This document shows, piece after piece, positions 58,658-64,000 of a DNA stretch of 64,000 nt. The DNA comes from Microbacterium aurantiacum (GTDB taxonomy: Bacteria; Actinomycetota; Actinomycetes; Actinomycetales; Microbacteriaceae), in NCBI RefSeq assembly GCF_021654035.1, contig NZ_JAJPDW010000001.1, positions 744,001 to 808,000 of the forward strand, in the 5' to 3' direction. A model generated the notes under the pieces. The model was not told the DNA's origin, did no database searches, and saw only the letters and a list, made by a program, of their open reading frames with translations. Position numbers and translations under genes: made by a program. How positions within the stretch are numbered: position 1 is the first letter of the stretch; each line of letters starts with the position of its first letter.

Positions 58658-60019
58658 ATGAGTGACTACGCCGTCGTCAACCCCGCCACGGGCGAGACCC
58701 TGGCCACCTATCCGACCATCAGCGACGCCGAGCTGGAGACGGCGATCGCGACCGCCGACAGTGCGTACCGGCAGTGGCGCGACGTCCCCGTCGCCGAGCG
58801 CGCCGAGCGCCTCCGCCGCGTCGCCGAGCTCCACCGCGAGCGGCGCGACGAGCTCTCCGCCATCATCGTGCGCGAGATGGGCAAGCCGCTGGCCGCCGCG
58901 GAGGGCGAGGTCGACTTCGCCGCCGACATCACCGAGTACTACGCCGACCAGGCGGAGAAGATCACCGGCGACCAGCCGCTCGAGATCGAGGGCGAGGGCC
59001 CGGCGTTCATCCGGCGGTCGCCGCTCGGGGTGCTGCTCGGCATCATGCCGTGGAACTTCCCGTACTACCAGGTCGCCCGCTTCGCCGCGCCGAACATCAT
59101 GATCGGCAACACGATCCTGCTCAAGCACGCGCCGCAGTGCCCGGAGTCCTCCGCCGCGATCCAGAAGATCTACGAGGATGCCGGTCTCGAGGGCGTCTAC
59201 ATCAACCTCTACGCCACCAACGAGCAGGCCGCGACCGTCATCGCCGACCGTCGCGTCCAGGGCGTCTCCGTGACCGGCTCCGAGCGGGCGGGGTCGGCGG
59301 TCGCCGAGATCGCCGGGCGGAACCTGAAGAAGGTGGCGCTGGAGCTCGGCGGATCCGACCCCTTCATCCTCCTGTCCACCGACGACCTCGACGCCACGGT
59401 GCAGGCGGCCGTGGACGCGCGCCTGGACAACAACGGTCAGTCCTGCAACGCCGCCAAGCGCTTCATCGTCATCGACGAGCTGTACGAGGCGTTCCTCGAG
59501 AAGTTCACCGCGGCGATGTCCGGCGCGCAGGTGGGCGACCCGTTCGCCGAAGACACGGTGCTCGGGCCGCTCTCCTCGCTCGCCGCCGCCGAGCGCCTCG
59601 CCGAGCAGGTCGACCGCGCCGTGGCGCAGGGTGCGCGGCTCGTGACCGGCGGCACCCGCGACCAGGCGTACTACCCGGGGACCGTCCTCACCGACGTCAC
59701 CCCCGACATGGACGTGTACCGCGAGGAGCTCTTCGGCCCCGTGGGCGTCGTCTACCGTGTGTCCTCGGAGGAGGAGGCGGTGCAGATCGCCAACGACACC
59801 AGCTACGGTCTCGGCTCCTATGTGTTCACGACGGATGCCGATCAGGCCTCGCGCATCGCCGACCGGATCGACGCGGGCATGGTCTACATCAACCTCGTCC
59901 TCGCCGACGAGCCGGCGCTGCCCTTCGGCGGCGTCAAGCGCTCCGGCACCTCGCGGGAGATGGGACTCCTCGCCGCCGACGAGTTCGTCAACAAGAAGCT
60001 CATCCGCGCGGCGAGCTGA
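58658..60019 (+). CDS. gabD: NAD(P)-dependent aldehyde dehydrogenase (succinate-semialdehyde or aminobutyraldehyde)
   Basis: 453-aa ALDH. MPWNFPYYQVARFAAPNIMIGNTILLKHAPQCP, VTGSERAGSAV, E229 in LELGGSDPF and nucleophile C263 in NNGQSCNAAKR are present. The short N-terminus and sequence match the succinate-semialdehyde dehydrogenase GabD/Sad group. Being the only ALDH of the cluster it may oxidise both 4-aminobutanal and succinate semialdehyde. SD GGAGAG before ATG 58658; a TGTAC element (58631-58635) precedes it. Confidence 0.9.
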   Translation: MSDYAVVNPATGETLATYPTISDAELETAIATADSAYRQWRDVPVAERAERLRRVAELHRERRDELSAIIVREMGKPLAAAEGEVDFAADITEYYADQAEKITGDQPLEIEGEGPAFIRRSPLGVLLGIMPWNFPYYQVARFAAPNIMIGNTILLKHAPQCPESSAAIQKIYEDAGLEGVYINLYATNEQAATVIADRRVQGVSVTGSERAGSAVAEIAGRNLKKVALELGGSDPFILLSTDDLDATVQAAVDARLDNNGQSCNAAKRFIVIDELYEAFLEKFTAAMSGAQVGDPFAEDTVLGPLSSLAAAERLAEQVDRAVAQGARLVTGGTRDQAYYPGTVLTDVTPDMDVYREELFGPVGVVYRVSSEEEAVQIANDTSYGLGSYVFTTDADQASRIADRIDAGMVYINLVLADEPALPFGGVKRSGTSREMGLLAADEFVNKKLIRAAS

Positions 60020-60025
60020 CGGATC

Positions 60026-60058
60026 GGCCCGGCTCGCGACATCCGTCCGAGTCGGGCC
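60026..60058 (+). terminator. Terminator of the putrescine/GABA operon
   Basis: GGCCCGGCTC pairs with GAGTCGGGCC (one G-T pair) around a 13-base loop, seven bases after the aldehyde dehydrogenase stop. Confidence 0.65.
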
Positions 60059-60102
60059 CTAGGTCCCTGGCGGATCCTCCGTCGAGCCGGGAGGATGGGG
60101 TC

Positions 60103-60540
60103 ATGGAAGGCGTATACAGCCCCGTGACCGTCCTCGACGACGAGGCCTGCTGGCAGCGGCTGCGCACGGAGGAGCTCGGGCGGCTCGTCACGCGCGTGGG
60201 GGAGGTGCTGGACATTTTCCCCGTCAACTACGTCGTCGACGGCGAAAGCATCCTCTTCCGCACCGCGCAGGGCTCGAAGCTGTTCGAGCTCACCGTCAAC
60301 GACGAGGTCCTGTTCGAGGTGGACCATCACACGGACGAGCACGCGTGGAGCGTCGTGGTGCGCGGACACGCGCGGGCCCTCGATGACAGTGCGTCCGTCG
60401 AGCGCGCGGACGGGATGGGGCTGAAGCCCTGGATCCCGACGCTGAAGTACACCTACGTCCGCGTCGAGCCGACGGTGGTGACCGGGCGCGCGTTCGACCG
60501 TGGACCCGAACCCGACCGCTACGGCATCCAGCAGTACTGA
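60103..60540 (+). CDS. Pyridoxamine-5'-phosphate-oxidase-fold protein
   Basis: 145-aa split-barrel flavin-binding type protein. It starts TVLDDEACWQRLRTEELGRLVTRVG, then IFPVNYVVDGESILFRTAQGSKL, a typical PPOX-family strand pair with the putative FMN-binding R-T-x-x-G-S-K-L, and EVDHHTDEHAWSVVVRGHA. Such short members bind FMN or F420 and act on unknown substrates. No SD; GAGGAT (60091-60096) six bases before ATG is a weak match to the leaderless box. Confidence 0.82.
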   Translation: MEGVYSPVTVLDDEACWQRLRTEELGRLVTRVGEVLDIFPVNYVVDGESILFRTAQGSKLFELTVNDEVLFEVDHHTDEHAWSVVVRGHARALDDSASVERADGMGLKPWIPTLKYTYVRVEPTVVTGRAFDRGPEPDRYGIQQY

Positions 60541-60597
60541 ACGGCGCCGGACGGAACGGGCGTCGACCGCCGGTTCGTCGGGCGCGGAGGCATGCCG

Positions 60598-60603
60598 TAC
60601 ACT
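60598..60603 (+). promoter_or_regulatory. -10 box for tRNA-Trp/secE
   Basis: TACACT in GCCGTACACTGGTG, the promoter-like signal ahead of the tRNA. A small hairpin (GCAG-TAGAAGT-CTGC) follows in the leader. Confidence 0.5.
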
Positions 60604-60691
60604 GGTGCGTGCAGTAGAAGTCTGCAATCTTCGCCGTGCCCGCCGCGGTTTCGGAGGGGATGAAGACTTCGCCCGAGGCCTCCGGGTCTCT

Positions 60692-60764
<73 letters not shown>

Positions 60765-60800
60765 CGCGTCAGCGGAAGCTGACACACGGAAGGTAATCAG

Positions 60801-61082
60801 GTGGCATCGATGGTTCAGGACGACCCGAACGGCGAGCTCGTCCCCGCGGGCGGCAGCACTTCCCAGGGGAAGAAGCTGAACGTGTTCGCGCGGATCGCGC
60901 TGTTCATCCGTCAGGTCTTCGCCGAGCTCCGCAAGGTGGTCACGCCCACCCGCAAGGAGCTGGTGAAGTACACCGGAGTCGTCCTCGGCTTCGTCGTGGT
61001 GATGATGGCCATCGTCTACGGCCTCGACGTGCTGTTCGTGATGATCACGCAGTACGTGTTCGGGATCCCCGGCGGCGCCTGA
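60801..61082 (+). CDS. secE: Preprotein translocase subunit SecE
   Basis: 93-aa Sec translocon subunit. A hydrophilic N-terminus leads to the conserved amphipathic [24 protein letters not shown] and one C-terminal transmembrane helix ([20 protein letters not shown]). GTG 60801 with GGAAGGT upstream. First gene of the tRNA-Trp-secE-nusG unit. Confidence 0.95.
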   Translation: MASMVQDDPNGELVPAGGSTSQGKKLNVFARIALFIRQVFAELRKVVTPTRKELVKYTGVVLGFVVVMMAIVYGLDVLFVMITQYVFGIPGGA

Positions 61083-61164
61083 GCCCACGCACACGCCCGC
61101 GATCTCGCGGGCCTCGACGCGAGGGGCGGCGACGCCCGCGCGGACGGATGGAGATGGAACGCAC

Positions 61165-62199
61165 GTGACGGAACGATATGTCGACGACGCCGACTGGGCG
61201 ACCGCGGCCGAGCAGTCCTCCGAGGACGACGAGGCGCAGGAGGGCAACCAGCTGGCCGCCGAGGAGCTCGCGGTGACGCCCGCCGAGCACGTCGCCATCC
61301 ACATCGTCGAGGACCAGCCCGAAGAGGACACGACCGACCTCGACGACATCGAGATCGCCGACCCGGAGGCCGACGCCATCGTGAACGACGCCCTGCACAT
61401 CGACGAGGCCGCCGAGGCCGAGGCCGCGGCCGAGGTCCTCAACGACTCGATCGCCGAAGAGGCGGAGGAGTACGCCGCCGAGCACGCTGACGACGTCACC
61501 CCGTACGACGGGCCCGACGTGAACGGCGACGACGAGGACGCGGCATCCGTCGAGGACGAGGCATCCGACGAGGACGAGGACCCCTACGAGGCGTTCCGCA
61601 CCGAGCTGCGCAGCCTCCCGGGCAAGTGGTACGTCATCCACTCCTACGCCGGCTTCGAGCGCAAGGTGAAGGCCAACATCGAGCAGCGCAAGTCCACGCT
61701 CGAGGTCGAGGAAGACATCTACCAGATCGAGGTCCCCATGGAGGACGTCGTCGAGATCAAGAACGGACAGCGCAAGATGGTCACGCGCGTCCGGATCCCC
61801 GGCTACGTGCTCGTGCGCATGGAGCTGAATGAGGACACCTGGTCGGTCGTGCGTCACACGCCCGGCGTCACCGGCTTCGTCGGCAATGCCCACAACCCGA
61901 CCCCCCTCCGCTTCGAGGAGGCCTTCACGATGCTGAAGTCCCTCGTCGAGGTCAAGGATGTCGCTCCCGCCAAGGGCGCTGCGGCCAAGCAGGGCCAGCA
62001 GGCCGCCGCGCGCGTGCTGCCCGCCGAGGTCGACTTCGAGGTCGGCGAGACGATCACCATCAAGGAGGGCTCGTTCGCGGGGCTTCCCGGAACGATCAGC
62101 GAGATCAAGCCCGAGAGCGGCAAGCTCACGGTCCTCGTCTCCCTGTTCGAGCGCGAGACCCCCGTCGAGCTGTCGTTCGACCAGGTCACGAAGCTGTAA
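61165..62199 (+). CDS. nusG: Transcription termination/antitermination factor NusG
   Basis: 344 aa. A long acidic, disordered N-terminal extension (about 1-145, Asp/Glu/Ala rich) precedes the NGN domain (about 150-265, [21 protein letters not shown]...) and a KOW domain (about 290-344, [26 protein letters not shown]). It couples RNA polymerase with Rho or the ribosome. The extension roughly doubles the usual 180-aa protein but such extensions are common in actinobacteria. GTG 61165; ends in a strong terminator. Confidence 0.95.
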   Translation: MTERYVDDADWATAAEQSSEDDEAQEGNQLAAEELAVTPAEHVAIHIVEDQPEEDTTDLDDIEIADPEADAIVNDALHIDEAAEAEAAAEVLNDSIAEEAEEYAAEHADDVTPYDGPDVNGDDEDAASVEDEASDEDEDPYEAFRTELRSLPGKWYVIHSYAGFERKVKANIEQRKSTLEVEEDIYQIEVPMEDVVEIKNGQRKMVTRVRIPGYVLVRMELNEDTWSVVRHTPGVTGFVGNAHNPTPLRFEEAFTMLKSLVEVKDVAPAKGAAAKQGQQAAARVLPAEVDFEVGETITIKEGSFAGLPGTISEIKPESGKLTVLVSLFERETPVELSFDQVTKL

Positions 62200-62212
62200 G
62201 AGCAACCCTCTC

Positions 62213-62248
62213 GCGAAAGCGCCTCGTCTCCCGACGGGGCGCTTTCGC
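62213..62248 (+). terminator. Strong terminator after nusG
   Basis: GCGAAAGCGCC-T-CGTC, loop TCCC, GACG-G-GGCGCTTTCGC: sixteen consecutive pairs including one T-G. It separates nusG from everything downstream, unlike the usual nusG-rplK continuity. Confidence 0.9.
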
Positions 62249-62275
62249 TGTGCCGCGGCATCCGTTCACGTTCGC

Positions 62276-62335
62276 GGAGATGTGCACGATGACGGATGCC
62301 GGGCCCGCGAGGTGTCCGTCATTGTGCACATGTCC
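62276..62335. repeat. Inverted-repeat element upstream of the DUF559 gene
   Basis: 21-bp arms (62276-62296 and 62315-62335, two mismatches) around an 18-base loop. Each arm contains the 13-mer GCACGATGACGGA or a one-base variant of its complement, shared with the downstream element. Confidence 0.8.
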
Positions 62336-62446
62336 GCACTCTTGCGCGGGGCGCGCCTCCTCCCCAGGCGCGGATGCACCGGGTGCTGTCCCCAGAACGG
62401 GGGGCGACGCGGTCGCGGGGCGCCCTCGTCGGCGAGGCTCGCGGGG

Positions 62447-63277
62447 ATGGATGAGCTGACGGATGCCGTATCCCAGGCCGGTGGTGTCGTGCGCGTGTCC
62501 GCGCTCCGGTCCCGCGGGTGGTCGCGTCGCGCGATCGAGCGACGGCTCGCCACGCACATGCTGACGCGTCCGCGCGACGGGTGGGTCGCGCTGCCGGGTG
62601 CCGACCCGCTGCTCGTCGCCGCGGCGCGGGCGGGCGTCGTGCTCTCCTGCCTCACGCAGGCCGAGCGTCTCGGGCTCTGGGTGCAGGGCGACGGTTGCGT
62701 TCACGTGGCGGCGCCGCCGAAGCGGCACATCGGGGAGGTGAGCGACGCGACCCGGGTGCACTGGGCGCGCCCGCTCGTGCCGCGGCATCCGGACGTCCTC
62801 GTCGACCCGGTCGAGAACGTCTTGGCGGTCGTCGCGCGCTGTCGACCGCATGAGCAGGCCCGCGCCGTCTGGGAGTCGGCGCTCCGGCAGGGCCTCGTGG
62901 TGCGGGAGTCGCTCCGGCTTCTGCCATTGGCGCCGCTGGCCCGCGCTTTGCTCGAGGAGTGCTCGCTGCACTCCGACTCGGGCCTGGAGACCGTCATCCC
63001 CGTGCGCCTGCGGTTCCTCCGCCTGCCCATCCGCCAGCAGGTGTGGCTCGCGGGGCACGCGGTCGACTTCGTCATCGGCGATCGCCTGGTCCTCCAGGTC
63101 GACGGCGGTCACCACGTCGGGGCGCAGCGGCGGAGCGACATCGCCCATGACGCTCGGCTGAAGCTCCTGGGGTACCACGTCATCCGCATCGACTACGTGC
63201 AGATCATGACCCGCTGGAGCGAGGTGCACGACGTGATCGTGCGCGCCGTCGCGCAGGGACTCCACCGCGCACGATGA
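62447..63277 (+). CDS. DUF559/AbiEi-like protein with predicted nuclease fold
   Basis: 276 aa. The N-terminus (about 1-50, DAVSQAGGVVRVSALRSRGWSRRAIERRL) is an AbiEi-type winged helix; the C-terminus (about 195-276) is DUF559, a Vsr/PD-(D/E)xK-like fold with D207 in VDFVIGD and Q217-V-D219 in LQVDGGHH as candidate catalytic residues, then LKLLGYHVIRIDY. These proteins are frequent, multi-copy and of unproven function in Microbacteriaceae. No partner gene (AbiEii toxin, methylase) adjoins it. ATG 62447 has no SD. Its stop lies inside the downstream repeat arm. Inserted between nusG and rplK. Confidence 0.8.
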   Translation: MDELTDAVSQAGGVVRVSALRSRGWSRRAIERRLATHMLTRPRDGWVALPGADPLLVAAARAGVVLSCLTQAERLGLWVQGDGCVHVAAPPKRHIGEVSDATRVHWARPLVPRHPDVLVDPVENVLAVVARCRPHEQARAVWESALRQGLVVRESLRLLPLAPLARALLEECSLHSDSGLETVIPVRLRFLRLPIRQQVWLAGHAVDFVIGDRLVLQVDGGHHVGAQRRSDIAHDARLKLLGYHVIRIDYVQIMTRWSEVHDVIVRAVAQGLHRAR

Positions 63278-63348
63278 CGGACATGCGCACGATCACGGAC
63301 CACTCGGGGCCGCGGCATCCGTCATCGTGCGCATGTCCGTCATCGTGC
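63269..63348. repeat. Inverted-repeat element downstream of the DUF559 gene
   Basis: 31-bp arms (63269-63299 and 63318-63348, one mismatch) around an 18-base loop. Each arm holds two copies of GCACGATGACGGA separated by CATGC. It overlaps the last codons of the DUF559 gene. Confidence 0.85.
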
Positions 63349-63385
63349 CCGGGGAATCGAGTGTGGGTGAGGGCGACGGATGCGG

Positions 63386-63391
63386 TATTCT
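63386..63391 (+). promoter_or_regulatory. -10 box of rplK-rplA
   Basis: TATTCT is the most AT-rich hexamer in the gap, about 103 bp before rplK, leaving room for a leader RNA. The terminator after nusG makes a separate promoter necessary. Confidence 0.55.
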
Positions 63392-63493
63392 TGGGTGGTT
63401 TGCGCTCTGCGCGCAACGCACCGCGCTCGGGAACGGCCCGAGAGGCGGGAGAACCGGATGCCGCGGCACCCGGTTCGAGGAAAGGAAAAGGAT

Positions 63494-63925
63494 ATGGCAC
63501 CCAAGAAGAAGGTGACCGGCCTGATCAAGCTCCAGATCAACGCCGGCGCCGCCAACCCGGCGCCGCCGATCGGCCCCGCGCTCGGTCAGCACGGCGTCAA
63601 CATCATGGAGTTCTGCAAGGCGTACAACGCCGCGACCGAGTCGCAGCGCGGCAACGTCATCCCCGTGGAGATCACCGTCTACGAGGACCGCAGCTTCACG
63701 TTCATCCTGAAGACGCCCCCGGCCGCCGAGCTCATCAAGAAGGCCGCCGGCCTCCAGAAGGGCTCCTCCACGCCGCACACCGTCAAGGTCGGCAAGCTCA
63801 CCAAGGACCAGGTCCGCGAGATCGCCGAGGCCAAGCAGCCCGACCTGAACGCGAACGACATCGACGCTGCCTCGAAGATCATCGCCGGAACCGCCCGCTC
63901 CATGGGCATCACGGTCGAGGACTGA
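63494..63925 (+). CDS. rplK: 50S ribosomal protein L11
   Basis: 143-aa L11. N-terminal [41 protein letters not shown] is the thiostrepton/L11-specific prolyl region, and the C-terminal RNA-binding part ends [26 protein letters not shown] before ATG 63494. Organises the GTPase-associated centre of the 50S subunit. Confidence 0.98.
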   Translation: MAPKKKVTGLIKLQINAGAANPAPPIGPALGQHGVNIMEFCKAYNAATESQRGNVIPVEITVYEDRSFTFILKTPPAAELIKKAAGLQKGSSTPHTVKVGKLTKDQVREIAEAKQPDLNANDIDAASKIIAGTARSMGITVED

Positions 63926-63939
63926 GGGGGATAGGAAAC

Positions 63940-64000
63940 ATGGCTACCAAGTCCAAGGCCTACCAGGCCGCTGCCGCCAAGATCGAGGCGGACAAGTTCT
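63940..64000 (+). CDS. rplA: 50S ribosomal protein L1, 3' truncated by window
   Basis: Only the first 20 codons are inside the window: MATKSKAYQAAAAKIEADKF, which with its place 14 bp after rplK identifies L1. SD GGGGGATAGGAAAC precedes ATG 63940. Confidence 0.9.
   Translation, partial: MATKSKAYQAAAAKIEADKF

Overview
The window is one contiguous piece of a high-GC (about 70%) actinobacterial chromosome, best matched to Microbacterium or a close Microbacteriaceae relative. This rests on gene families and order (hadA-hadB-murB-aspC; tRNA-Trp-secE-nusG-rplK-rplA; a HemD fused to a winged-helix domain), GTG/TTG starts, SD-less genes preceded by TANNNT boxes, and the pervasive word GGATGCC/GGCATCC. 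No phage, insertion sequence, integrase or CRISPR array is visible. All assignments come from reading the sequence; no database search was run.

Layout. 0-5 kb: DUF402 protein (5' cut), menaquinone methyltransferase menG, long-chain polyprenyl diphosphate synthase, ferredoxin-NADP reductase, alpha/beta hydrolase and a small unknown. 5-8 kb: SulP anion transporter, convergent with an orphan GAF-histidine kinase. 8-15 kb: nitrite uptake and assimilation with its own siroheme supply (nirC, nirB, nirD, fused precorrin-2 dehydrogenase/SUMT, HemD-winged helix, CbiX-type chelatase), mostly coupled by 4-base overlaps. 15-24 kb: yajQ, then a maltose/maltodextrin operon (binding protein, two permeases, GH13 glucosidase) behind LacI-type operators, running into a nucleotidyltransferase-like gene, an FBP zinc-finger protein and a PfkB kinase. 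24-31 kb: tRNA-Tyr, palindromes, Ca2+/H+(Na+) exchanger, Pro/Ala-rich membrane protein, CrtI/PYROXD2-like flavoprotein, inositol monophosphatase, M23 peptidase, tRNA-Thr and tRNA-Met.

31-41 kb is accessory: two 79-bp palindromic units, a LysM protein, then a leftward operon amidase - kinase/class III PLP enzyme fusion - agmatine deiminase, with a divergent TetR gene and a perfect palindromic operator between them. 41-45 kb returns to core genes: TauE/SafE exporter, two MaoC dehydratases, murB and an aspartate-type aminotransferase. 45-50 kb is the glyoxylate shunt (aceB, aceA) divergent from a RamB-like regulator. 50-60.5 kb is a putrescine/GABA island: FAD oxidase, PucR regulator, gabT, putrescine oxidase, tandem Usp, APC permease, aldehyde dehydrogenase, PPOX protein. 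Together these could take putrescine through 4-aminobutanal, GABA and succinate semialdehyde to succinate.

60.6-64 kb is tRNA-Trp, secE, nusG, then an unexpected DUF559/AbiEi-like gene bracketed by related inverted repeats, then rplK and the start of rplA. The most interesting items are this cassette inside the nusG-rplK junction, the kinase-phospholyase fusion operon, four consecutive genes whose upstream TAG stop doubles as a leaderless -10 box, a TetR gene with a perfect SD but only ATC where its start should be, and the enriched GGATGCC word.
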